From: CAZFBR01 sp035353495 [NCBI: uncultured bacterium]
Lineage (GTDB): Bacteria > DAOPZR01
NCBI GenBank assembly: GCA_964517215.1
Contig: CAZFBR010000011.1
Span: 1 to 29,930, forward strand
Length of the DNA: 29,930 bases
Reading direction: 5' to 3'
Positions 8,074 to 14,720 of this stretch are shown here, one piece after another. A program made the translations under genes and the position numbers. Position 1 is the first letter of the stretch; every line of letters starts with the position of its first letter. The notes beneath the pieces are model-generated. The model was not told where the DNA came from, did not search any database, and saw only the letters and a list, made by a program, of their open reading frames with translations.

Positions 8074-8561
8074 CTCCACTTGCGCCCCAAAATTTAACTA
8101 TTTATATCAATATTATTTATATGGCGTTATGACTCCACCCACGGACGTCATCACATGGTTTGCGTGACAATGCTCCGTTCAAATGAATATTCCCATCGCC
8201 TACAATACCGCTGTACTGGAAAATATTTATACAAATATGTCCAATTCGTCCATCCCAAATAATTCCTTGCATTTCTTTCTGATGTCATTTGATTATCGAT
8301 TAATCAGATTCTTCCGTTTATCATTATTTCTGATTTGTGATCAGCACAGCGCCCGCTTGCTTGCACGCGAACACGGTGCGGCTTGCGCCGGCGAACGACA
8401 ACGCCGTTACGTCCTGTTGCCTGTTTTTCGGAGCGAACGAATTGCCCCGCCGCAGTTTCTGTCATGCCGATGCCCCCAGAGCAGACAGCAATCCGTCCCT
8501 CCGTTTTCCCTCGCCGGCACCTGCATTCACGATAATATACCGCCCCGCAGCCGCATCTTGT
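8074..8561. other. AT-rich intergenic stretch without a supported gene
   Basis: About 490 bases between the padR promoter and the end of the zinc-ribbon gene. Its middle part (roughly 8090-8340) is strikingly AT-rich against the GC-rich surroundings, with runs such as TTTATATCAATATTATTTAT and the short inverted repeat GATTA-TCGAT-TAATC (8291-8305). A plus-strand open frame crosses it but has no ribosome site, runs antisense into the neighbouring gene and has non-coding-like composition. No RNA gene was recognised. Confidence 0.5.
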
Positions 8562-9269
8562 TCACGAAGCGCAATACGGACAACGCGGCGCATTTTCGGC
8601 AATTTCTCTGCCGCACGTTGAACAATAGAATCGTTCCACCCGCTCAACATCGGCGCCACACACCGCACAAACAACGTCGTGTTCAGCAACCGCCGCGCCG
8701 CAACCGCCGCATATGTATGTTTCCACCAGCGCCGGTTGAACCGACGCCATATCCATGATGGTCGTCTCCGGCATTTGCCCCGCCCCTTCTGCCGACGCAA
8801 CTGTCACACCACATTTTCGTCGCGGCCACCACAGCAGGGCTATGCCCGCCAGGGTCAGCACCACTCCCTGGCTGCTAACGTCGCGAAGCGTGTGCCACAA
8901 TTCATGTCGATGCACATCTGCCCACAATGGTGACTGGGCAGCGATGGCATCCGGCACAATCATCTTCGCCATTATCAACGGCAGCATGACCAGGCAGGGC
9001 AGGGCGGGAATAAGCAACAGCAACCCGAACAATTGCCAGGCATGCGCTGTCAGCATCTCATCTTGCGGCAGTCCATCAGGCAATGACAGTCGGTCGAGTT
9101 TGCGCGCCATGACGATAAGCAGCATGCCATATCCGCAGCCGATCAACCCGTCGGCATCCGCAGCATGCCGGCTGGCCAGCATGCCGATTTTTATGGGCAG
9201 CAGCGTCGTCACCACGAACAAGCCGAGCAGGCGGGCAGCCAGCGCCAGCACCGAAATGCGGCGGTTCAT
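8562..9269 (-). CDS. membrane protein with two C-terminal zinc ribbons
   Basis: 235 residues. About four hydrophobic helices fill residues 5-150 and form two copies of the two-helix unit seen in the neighbouring proteins (LALAARLLGLFVVTTLLP...MLLIVMARKLDRL; AWQLFGLLLLIPALP...TLAGIALLWWPRRK). The cytoplasmic-looking tail carries two ribbons, each C-x2-C-x10-C-x2-C: Cys187/190/201/204 and Cys216/219/230/233. Such ribbons typically bind one zinc each and mediate protein or nucleic-acid contacts; the partner is unknown. The ATG at 9269 overlaps the upstream stop as ATGA, so it is coupled to 9266-9820. Confidence 0.8.
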   Translation of the reverse strand: MNRRISVLALAARLLGLFVVTTLLPIKIGMLASRHAADADGLIGCGYGMLLIVMARKLDRLSLPDGLPQDEMLTAHAWQLFGLLLLIPALPCLVMLPLIMAKMIVPDAIAAQSPLWADVHRHELWHTLRDVSSQGVVLTLAGIALLWWPRRKCGVTVASAEGAGQMPETTIMDMASVQPALVETYICGGCGAAVAEHDVVCAVCGADVERVERFYCSTCGREIAENAPRCPYCAS

Positions 9270-9820
9270 GCCCGGGCCGGGCGGCAGATGACGTGCCGGA
9301 TCAGCGAGCGCGCGCCGGTCAGCAAGGCAGCTCCCAGCCCCACGCGGACCGCCAGTTCAGGATACGTTGCGATATATCGTTGCAGGATGAACCCGGCATC
9401 TGCTGCGGGTGACGCCAGGCTTATCTCATGCCATTGGCGAAATGCTTCCGGGAGCATCAACACCGCCTGAGCGACAATAACCAGCGCAACCAGCTTCACC
9501 ATCACTTCGGCATATGCTGCCGGTTCGGCGCCCAGATCGGCCATGTCCACCTCGGCGCCGCACCAACGCACCACGGACGCTGATCGCCACAACAGCAGCC
9601 CGCCAAGAATGACCTGCAGCAAACCGATCACCAGAATCTCCCGCTGCTTTGCCACCGCCTCCTGCACTGACAGGTGCGCTTCGCTCCGCCGCGCCGCTTG
9701 ATCATCGACGGCCGTTTCCAACCAGGCAACTGCCGCCGCCACCGTTCCGATCAAGCCAAGAACCAGCAGGCCAACCGCCAGCATCCGCACTCCAAGATGA
9801 AACAGCGCCTCACGTGTCAT
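9266..9820 (-). CDS. polytopic membrane protein, two-repeat paralog of the 1132-2205 protein
   Basis: 184 residues with about four transmembrane helices arranged as two copies of the two-helix unit (LGVRMLAVGLLVLGLI ... LLQVILGGLLLWRSASVVRWCG; VMVKLVALVIVAQAVL ... VGLGAALLTGARSLIRHV). N-terminal MTREALFHLGVRML matches MITREAAGYLGIRLL of the larger paralog. Start choice: three in-frame starts exist; the ATG at 9820 sits seven bases after GGGAG, while the ATG at 9826 is only one base from it. A strong promoter lies 45-70 bases upstream. Function unknown. Forms a two-gene operon with the zinc-ribbon protein. Confidence 0.8.
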   Translation of the reverse strand: MTREALFHLGVRMLAVGLLVLGLIGTVAAAVAWLETAVDDQAARRSEAHLSVQEAVAKQREILVIGLLQVILGGLLLWRSASVVRWCGAEVDMADLGAEPAAYAEVMVKLVALVIVAQAVLMLPEAFRQWHEISLASPAADAGFILQRYIATYPELAVRVGLGAALLTGARSLIRHVICRPARA

Positions 9821-9863
9821 CGTCATTCTCCCGTATGCCGGCCGGCTATTACTCATATATAGT

Positions 9864-9891
9864 TTTATATATTTTTTTGTTATGCTGTCAA
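9864..9891 (-). promoter_or_regulatory. sigma70-type promoter for the 9820-8562 membrane protein pair
   Basis: TTGACA (9886-9891), 16-base A-rich spacer, TATAAA (9864-9869) on the minus strand, in a short AT-rich patch between mutM and the membrane gene. Predicted start near 9857, about 37 bases before the ATG. Confidence 0.6.
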
Positions 9892-9924
9892 CTGCAGCCG
9901 TTCAGCGTAGGATGCACGATCAAT

Positions 9925-10749
9925 TCAGTGCTGACATTTCGGACAGAAGAAACTCGACCGGCCACCGATCACCTGCTGCCGGATCACCGCGCCGCAGGCG
10001 GGACATGGCCGGCCCGCCCGCCCGTAAACCTTGAGGCGGACATTGAACTTCCCTTCACTGCCGTCCGGCGCCACATAATCGCTGATCGTGGTGCCGCCGG
10101 CGCGAATGGCCATCGCCAGCACCCGCCTGATCTCCGTCACCAGCCGCCGCCATTCCCGCATCGTCACGGTACCCGCCGCCCGCGTCGGACGGATCCGCGC
10201 GCGAAACAGCGCCTCGGCGGCGTAGATGTTGCCCACGCCAACCACCACCCGCTGGTCCATGATGAACGCCTTGACCGCAGTGATGCGCCCGGCCGCCCGC
10301 TGCCGCAAATAGTCCGCCGTCAGCGCCGAGCCCAGCGGTTCCGGGCCCAGCGCCGCCAGCGACGGCGGATCCCCGCCTGCGACCGACAGCAGTTCCGCCG
10401 CCGCACTGCCGAACCGGCGCGGATCGTTATAGCGCAGGCACCTGCCGTCATCGAGCAGCCAGTCAATATGGTCGTGCTTGTCCCGCCGTGCGCCCGCCGG
10501 CACAAAACGGAACGAGCCGGTCATCCCCAGATGCAATACCAGCGTCCACCGGCCGGCAAACTCGACGATGATGTATTTGGCGCGGCGGCGCACCGCCATA
10601 ATCCTGCGCCCGCGCACCGGGGCAAAATCACGCGCACGCAGCGGATGGCGCAGGCGCGGCGCATGGCAGCGCACCCGGATGATTGTCCGCCCGTGCAGCT
10701 GGCGCGCCAGTCCGCGAACGACGGTTTCGACTTCCGGCAATTCCGGCAT
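9925..10749 (-). CDS. mutM: formamidopyrimidine-DNA glycosylase (Fpg/MutM)
   Basis: 274 residues, normal family length. This base-excision repair enzyme removes 8-oxoguanine and formamidopyrimidines and cuts the abasic strand. The N-terminus is MPELPEVETVVRGL: Pro2 becomes the N-terminal nucleophile after Met removal, and Glu3 is the catalytic acid. Lys in RRAKYII, HLGMTGSFR and the helix-turn region GVGNIYAAEALF are present. The C-terminal zinc finger is complete (CPACG ... FFCPKCQ), as is the arginine of IGGRSSF. ATG at 10749 is preceded by GGGAGGA. Its promoter at 10766-10794 gives a leader of only about ten bases. Divergent from the DEAD-box helicase. Confidence 0.97.
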   Translation of the reverse strand: MPELPEVETVVRGLARQLHGRTIIRVRCHAPRLRHPLRARDFAPVRGRRIMAVRRRAKYIIVEFAGRWTLVLHLGMTGSFRFVPAGARRDKHDHIDWLLDDGRCLRYNDPRRFGSAAAELLSVAGGDPPSLAALGPEPLGSALTADYLRQRAAGRITAVKAFIMDQRVVVGVGNIYAAEALFRARIRPTRAAGTVTMREWRRLVTEIRRVLAMAIRAGGTTISDYVAPDGSEGKFNVRLKVYGRAGRPCPACGAVIRQQVIGGRSSFFCPKCQH

Positions 10750-10765
10750 GAGTTCCTCCCGGCCA

Positions 10766-10794
10766 AGCGTAACGCACAGGCGGCGCAGCGTCAA
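10766..10794 (-). promoter_or_regulatory. promoter for mutM
   Basis: TTGACG (10789-10794), 17-base spacer, TACGCT (10766-10771) on the minus strand. Predicted start near 10759, so the message would begin almost at the ribosome site. Identical hexamers and spacing occur at 21932-21960. Confidence 0.6.
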
Positions 10795-10834
10795 CTCCTG
10801 CCTGGTTCCCGCCGCGATGGCGATGCCAGCGCAC

Positions 10835-10863
10835 TTGACATTTTGCCGCAAACGGCCTATACT
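10835..10863 (+). promoter_or_regulatory. promoter for the DEAD-box helicase gene
   Basis: TTGACA (10835-10840), 17-base spacer, TATACT (10858-10863), close to consensus. Predicted start near 10870, leaving a leader of about 160 bases before the ATG at 11033. Arranged divergently from the mutM promoter with the two -35 elements about 40 bases apart. Confidence 0.7.
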
Positions 10864-10962
10864 CCCGTGTGTGGTGCGAAAGATGTGCCGGCAGCCGCAC
10901 GGTTGCCGGTCAGTAACGCCCCGCCATAGATGACATAGTCTGCTGTCCACACATCAAGGATT

Positions 10963-11097
10963 ATGAGAATGCAGGTATGGGCGCCGTGTGCGCCCGGCGG
11001 CGGGCGCTGCCCGCCACCCGAAAGGATTTTGTATGCCGTTCAGTCAGTTCAAGTTTCACCCGCAGGTCGCCGACGGTCTTGCCACCCTCGGCTATGA
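10963..11097 (+). CDS. possible 44-aa upstream ORF overlapping the helicase start
   Basis: ORF beginning MRMQVWAPCAPGGG in the helicase leader, with AAGGA at 10956-10960 before two alternative ATGs (10963 and 10969). It runs out of frame through the helicase start and stops at 11097. Ribosome movement through it would open both leader hairpins. Composition does not distinguish it from chance, so it is a candidate leader peptide only. Confidence 0.2.
   Translation: MRMQVWAPCAPGGGRCPPPERILYAVQSVQVSPAGRRRSCHPRL
10979..11015 (+). promoter_or_regulatory. tandem GC hairpins in the helicase 5' leader
   Basis: Two perfect adjacent hairpins: GGGCGC-CGTGT-GCGCCC (10979-10995) and GGCGGGC-GCT-GCCCGCC (10999-11015). 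The second ends five bases before the AAAGGA ribosome site (11021-11026). They could limit ribosome access or serve as a substrate for autoregulation by the encoded RNA helicase (inference). Confidence 0.45.
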
Positions 11098-12673
11098 AGT
11101 GCCGACCCCGATCCAGACGCAGTCCATTCCGCCGGTGATGGCGGGCAAGGATGTGCTCGGACTCGCCCAGACGGGCACAGGCAAGACGGCGGCGTTCGCG
11201 CTCCCCATGCTGCATCGCCTGATGAACGGGCCGCGCGGCGTGCTGCGCGCGCTGATCATCGCGCCGACGCGCGAGCTGGCGGAGCAGACCCACGATTTCA
11301 TCATGTCGCTCGCCCCGCACACGGGCCTGCGCAGCGCCACCATTTACGGCGGCGTGGGCATGCATCCGCAAATCGAAACGCTGCGCAAAGGGATCGACAT
11401 CGTCGTCGCCTGCCCCGGCCGCCTGCTCGACCATCTCAAGAGCGGCACCGCCAAGCTGAACACCGTGCAGATCCTCGTCATCGACGAAGCGGACCGCATG
11501 TTCGATATGGGCTTTCTGCCCGATATCCGCCGCGTGCTGCAGTACGTCCCGCAGCAGCGGCAGACCCTGCTCTACTCCGCGACCATGCCCGACGACGTGC
11601 GCAAGCTCGTCCGCGACGTGCTCCACGACGAGGTCGTGGTGCAGATCGGGTTCGCGGCGCCGGCGGAGACGGTGGCGCACGCCTTCTACCCCGTGTCGCA
11701 GCATCTCAAAACCGCGCTGCTGCTTGCCGTGCTCAAGCGCACCACCACCGGTTCGGTGCTCGTCTTCACCCGCACCAAGCACCGGGCCAAGCGGGTTGCG
11801 CGCCAGCTGCGGCAGGCCGGCTACGCCGCGGCGGAACTGCAGGGCAATCTGTCGCAAAACCGCCGGCAGGAGGCGCTTGACGGCTTCCGCGACGGCACCT
11901 ACAAGATCATGGTTGCCACCGACATCGCCGCGCGCGGCATTGACGTGTCACTGATCTCGCATGTGGTCAATTACGATGTGCCCGACACGGCGGACGCCTA
12001 CACCCACCGCATCGGCCGCACCGGCCGCGCGGAACGCACCGGCGAGGCGTTCACCTTCATCACCGACGAGGACACCGCCGACGTGCGGGAGATCGAGAAA
12101 AAGCTCAAGCAGCGCATCGAACGGCGCATGGTGGAGGGTTTCGACTACCATCAGGCACCGCCGCCGCGCGAAGAGCGGGTGGATTATCGCGAGCCGCGGC
12201 AACCCTCCGGCCGCCGGCGCCCGGCCCTGCCGCACGCCGCCCGGCCGGCGGCAACAGGGCCGCGCCCGGAAGCCGTCCCGACGGCGGCCAGCCAGCCGCG
12301 CCGTTCCGACGGCGGCCAGCCGGCCCACGCCCAGCGCCCCTTCCCGAACCGTGATGCGCAGCCGCAGCCGGCGCGGCCGCAGAGCCATGCGTCGCGCCGC
12401 GACGGTCAGCGTCACGACCGCCGGCAGCAGCCGGGACCGGCAGCGCCGGGCCAGCCGCGGCGTGACGGCCAGCAGGAGCAGCAGCACGACAGCCGGCACC
12501 GCAACCAGCAGGGCGCACGCGGTCAGCGCGACGGCCAGCGCGATCAGCGGCGGGGCAGCCAGACAAATCCGCGGCGCAATGAACCGTTCACCATTCTCAA
12601 GAAGACCCCGCGCACGCAGCCGCTGGGCAATTTCATTCCCACCGACCTGAAATTCGAATCGCTCGACGATTGA
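11033..12673 (+). CDS. rhlE: DEAD-box ATP-dependent RNA helicase, RhlE type
   Basis: 546 residues. All core motifs are present in order: Q motif (F-x-F...TPIQTQSIP, about 6-34), Walker A AQTGTGKT (45-52), Ia PTRELAEQ (78-85), GG (106-107), CPGR (127-130), DEAD (151-154), SAT (183-185), VATDIAARGIDV (294-305) and HRIGRTGR (325-332). From about 375 the chain becomes a low-complexity Arg/Gln/Pro tail with repeated RDGQ units, ending in a conserved-looking LGNFIPTDLKFESLDD. RhlE-type helicases remodel rRNA and mRNA duplexes during ribosome assembly, degradation and cold adaptation. ATG at 11033 has AAAGGA six to seven bases upstream; the frame extending to 10988 lies inside the leader hairpins. 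A strong terminator follows. Confidence 0.93.
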   Translation: MPFSQFKFHPQVADGLATLGYEVPTPIQTQSIPPVMAGKDVLGLAQTGTGKTAAFALPMLHRLMNGPRGVLRALIIAPTRELAEQTHDFIMSLAPHTGLRSATIYGGVGMHPQIETLRKGIDIVVACPGRLLDHLKSGTAKLNTVQILVIDEADRMFDMGFLPDIRRVLQYVPQQRQTLLYSATMPDDVRKLVRDVLHDEVVVQIGFAAPAETVAHAFYPVSQHLKTALLLAVLKRTTTGSVLVFTRTKHRAKRVARQLRQAGYAAAELQGNLSQNRRQEALDGFRDGTYKIMVATDIAARGIDVSLISHVVNYDVPDTADAYTHRIGRTGRAERTGEAFTFITDEDTADVREIEKKLKQRIERRMVEGFDYHQAPPPREERVDYREPRQPSGRRRPALPHAARPAATGPRPEAVPTAASQPRRSDGGQPAHAQRPFPNRDAQPQPARPQSHASRRDGQRHDRRQQPGPAAPGQPRRDGQQEQQHDSRHRNQQGARGQRDGQRDQRRGSQTNPRRNEPFTILKKTPRTQPLGNFIPTDLKFESLDD

Positions 12674-12698
12674 TGCTGCGCTGACACTACGCACCGCC

Positions 12699-12734
12699 AG
12701 CGGGGGCAAACTGCGGTTTGCCCCCGCTTTTTTT
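12699..12734 (+). terminator. rho-independent terminator after the helicase gene
   Basis: Perfect 13-bp stem (12699-12711 with 12716-12728), TGCG loop, then a run of seven T (12728-12734). It begins 26 bases after the helicase stop. Its 3' arm contains the likely -35 of the next gene. Confidence 0.92.
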
Positions 12735-12746
12735 GTGTGGTACCAT
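12718..12746 (+). promoter_or_regulatory. promoter for the PfkB-family kinase, embedded in the terminator
   Basis: TTGCCC (12718-12723), 17-base spacer containing the T-run, TACCAT (12741-12746). Predicted start near 12753, three bases before the ATG at 12756, so the transcript would be nearly leaderless. The -10 is identical to those at 17441 and 24714 (minus). Confidence 0.45.
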
Positions 12747-12755
12747 CACCCCATT

Positions 12756-13685
12756 ATGCGCCTGATTACCGTTACCCCCAACCCGATGCTCGATGTCACG
12801 CTCGACCTGCCGGTCCTGGTGCGCGGCGGCATCAATCGCGCCGAAACCGCCGCCGCTGTCGCCGGCGGCAAGGGGATCAACGTCGCCCGCCAGGCCGTGC
12901 TGCTCGGCATGCCGGTGCTGGCCACCGGCTTCCTCGGCGGCGCCACCGGCGACAAAGTCGCCACCCTCGTCCACAGCGAGCAGATCCCGGCCGACTTTAT
13001 CCGCATTGAGGCGGAGACCCGCTCCGGCTGGACATTGCGCGAATCGGGTGGCCCGGCAACCGCAGTCTTCGCCCCGCCACCGCTCGTTACCGCCGCCGAC
13101 GTTGCCGCCCTGACCGCACTGGTCGGCCGCGAGCTGCAGCCGGGGGACTGGCTGGCGATATGCGGCACCCTCCCCGCCGGCTGCCCCGCCACGCTCTACG
13201 CCGACCTGCTCACGCTGGCCCGCGCGCGCAACGCCCGGACGCTGCTCGATGCACACGGCGAGGAGTTGCGCCTCGGCCTGGCCGCACTGCCCACCGTTGC
13301 CAAACCCAACCGCCACGAATACGAAGGCACCTTCGGCTGCCGCCTGCATGAACCCGCCGGTTTTCACCGCGCGCTGGCAGCACTGCGGCAGGCGGGGGCG
13401 GGGGTTGCCGTCATTACCGACGGGCCCAACCCGTGGTATGCCGCCGCCGCAGAGGGCGCGTACCGCGTCATGCCGCCAACCGTCGCGGAAGTCAATCCCA
13501 TCGGGTCCGGGGACACCCTTGCCGCCGCACTCATCCACGCGCTTGCCGCCGGCGCGGCCTTCACCGCTGCCCTGACGGATGCCGCCGCATTCGCGGCCGC
13601 CAATGCCGCCCGCTGGCCGGTCGCTGCCGTAACCCCTGCGGACGCCGCGCTCCTGCGTGCCGCAGTCACCTGCCAGCCGCTGTAG
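12756..13685 (+). CDS. PfkB-family sugar kinase, 1-phosphofructokinase-like
   Basis: 309 residues, typical for the FruK/LacC/PfkB group. N-terminal ITVTPNPMLDVTLDL and the substrate loop AGGKGINVARQAVLLG (about 36-51) are characteristic of phosphosugar kinases in this group; TGFLGG and KPNRHEYE follow. The catalytic signature is NPIGSGDT with Asp253 as base. These enzymes phosphorylate fructose-1-phosphate, tagatose-6-phosphate or fructose-6-phosphate with ATP; no PTS or other sugar gene nearby fixes the substrate. Start MRLITVTPNP at 12756: no purine-rich ribosome site precedes it, consistent with a leaderless message. Upstream in-frame MWYHHPI is outside the family alignment. Confidence 0.87.
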   Translation: MRLITVTPNPMLDVTLDLPVLVRGGINRAETAAAVAGGKGINVARQAVLLGMPVLATGFLGGATGDKVATLVHSEQIPADFIRIEAETRSGWTLRESGGPATAVFAPPPLVTAADVAALTALVGRELQPGDWLAICGTLPAGCPATLYADLLTLARARNARTLLDAHGEELRLGLAALPTVAKPNRHEYEGTFGCRLHEPAGFHRALAALRQAGAGVAVITDGPNPWYAAAAEGAYRVMPPTVAEVNPIGSGDTLAAALIHALAAGAAFTAALTDAAAFAAANAARWPVAAVTPADAALLRAAVTCQPL

Positions 13686-13750
13686 CCGCCGATTTAGTTG
13701 TCGCGATTGTTGGCCGACGCCGCCGGCACTCCGCTCGGCGCTGCCGTCCG

Positions 13751-14599
13751 TCAGGTTGCCGGGGCCGATTCGCGCCCCGGCGTCCGCCGCCAGGAGGGGT
13801 TCCCCGGCCGGCCGCGCTGGCCGGTAATGAAGTACTTGCGCGGGTCGTCGTGGTGCAGGCGCCGGGTGATGAACCCGATCACCGTTTCGTCGTTGCAGTC
13901 CTGCAATTGCTCCTGCGTCCCCTCGAACAGCATTTTTCCCTCGTGGATCATGCCGAACCGGTCACCGAAATAAAACGCCGCCACCGGATCATGCGTTACC
14001 GTGATCGAGGTGTTATGCAGTTTCTGGTTCAGGCTGTAGATCAGCTGATCGAGCGTGTCCGACAGCGGCGGATCCATGCCCGTCGTTGGCTCATCATAGA
14101 AGATCAGTTTCGGCTCAATGGCCAATGCGCGCGCGATGGAAACCCGCTTGCGCATGCCGCCAGACAGCTCCGAGGTGTGCAGGTTCTGGGTGCCCTCAAG
14201 ATTGACCCAGCGCAGTTTTTCATTGACGATCCGGTCGATTTCCTCGTCGGACAGGTTGGTGTTCTCCCGCAGCGACAGGCCGACATTGCCCGCCACGGTG
14301 AAATAGCTGAGCAGGGCGCCGTCCTGAAACACATACGATATTTTCATTTTGAGGGCGTTCATCTCGTCGTCGCTCAGGGTGGCGATGTTTTTGCCCCAGA
14401 GGAATATGTCGCCCGAATCAGGCGTCAGCAGGCGCAGGATGCACTTGAGCAGCACCGACTTGCCGCACCCGGACTTGCCCATTAGCACATAGTTTTCGCC
14501 CTCACAGACGGTCATGTTCAGCCCGTCCAGCACGACCTTGTCGCCAAAACGCACACACAGATCCCGCACACGAACAACTTCGTTACCGCAATTGGCCAT
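13751..14599 (-). CDS. ABC transporter ATP-binding protein, MlaF-like
   Basis: 282 residues. Walker A GKSGCGKS, Q-loop YVFQDGALLSYFTVAGNV, signature LSGGMRKRVSIARAL, Walker B LIFYDEPTTGMDP and switch His in TVTHD are intact. GALLSYFTVAGNV and the FYDEPTTGMDP context resemble MlaF/Ttg2A ATPases, which power phospholipid transport between the membranes of diderm bacteria. No MlaE-type permease or MCE protein is adjacent, so the gene is an orphan here. ATG at 14599 (MANCGNEV) was chosen; an in-frame GTG at 14608 is possible. C-terminal 30 residues (GQRGRPGNPSWRRTPGR) look disordered. Own promoter at 14666-14694. Confidence 0.88.
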   Translation of the reverse strand: MANCGNEVVRVRDLCVRFGDKVVLDGLNMTVCEGENYVLMGKSGCGKSVLLKCILRLLTPDSGDIFLWGKNIATLSDDEMNALKMKISYVFQDGALLSYFTVAGNVGLSLRENTNLSDEEIDRIVNEKLRWVNLEGTQNLHTSELSGGMRKRVSIARALAIEPKLIFYDEPTTGMDPPLSDTLDQLIYSLNQKLHNTSITVTHDPVAAFYFGDRFGMIHEGKMLFEGTQEQLQDCNDETVIGFITRRLHHDDPRKYFITGQRGRPGNPSWRRTPGRESAPAT

Positions 14600-14665
14600 G
14601 CTGGTCACATCCCGGGATGAACATGCAACGCCTCCCCCACAGGTTCCGCGTCACCGTCTGCAGCT

Positions 14666-14694
14666 ATCCTACCACCGTTTGCCGCCAGCGTCAA
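14666..14694 (-). promoter_or_regulatory. promoter for the MlaF-like ATPase gene
   Basis: TTGACG (14689-14694), 17-base spacer, TAGGAT (14666-14671) on the minus strand. Predicted start near 14659, about 60 bases before the ATG. Confidence 0.6.
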
Positions 14695-14696
14695 TG

Positions 14697-14720
14697 CCTG
14701 ACCGGTTACCGCCGGTCAGG
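14697..14720 (-). terminator. hairpin at the 3' end of the substrate-binding protein gene
   Basis: Perfect 9-bp stem CCTGACCGG / CCGGTCAGG with a six-base loop. It overlaps the stop codon of the lipoprotein gene and abuts the -35 of the next promoter. There is no T-run, so termination would be imperfect. Confidence 0.4.

Noticed and set aside
8183-8758. 191-aa plus-strand open frame through the AT-rich spacer
   Set aside because: No ribosome site, composition changes abruptly where it becomes antisense to the zinc-ribbon gene, no domain.
9649-10929. 426-aa plus-strand open frame
   Set aside because: Antisense to mutM and to the membrane protein gene, and crosses both of their promoters.
10979-11015. 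Leader hairpins as an intrinsic terminator before the helicase
   Set aside because: No T-run follows; the sequence after the second stem is CACCCGAAAGGA.
12395-12565. Repeats in the helicase tail as a CRISPR or VNTR array
   Set aside because: The repeats are short, irregular, in frame and explained by the RDGQ-rich protein tail.
13686-13750. Possible bidirectional terminator between the convergent kinase and ATPase genes
   Set aside because: No stem with a T-run on either strand could be found in the 65 bases.
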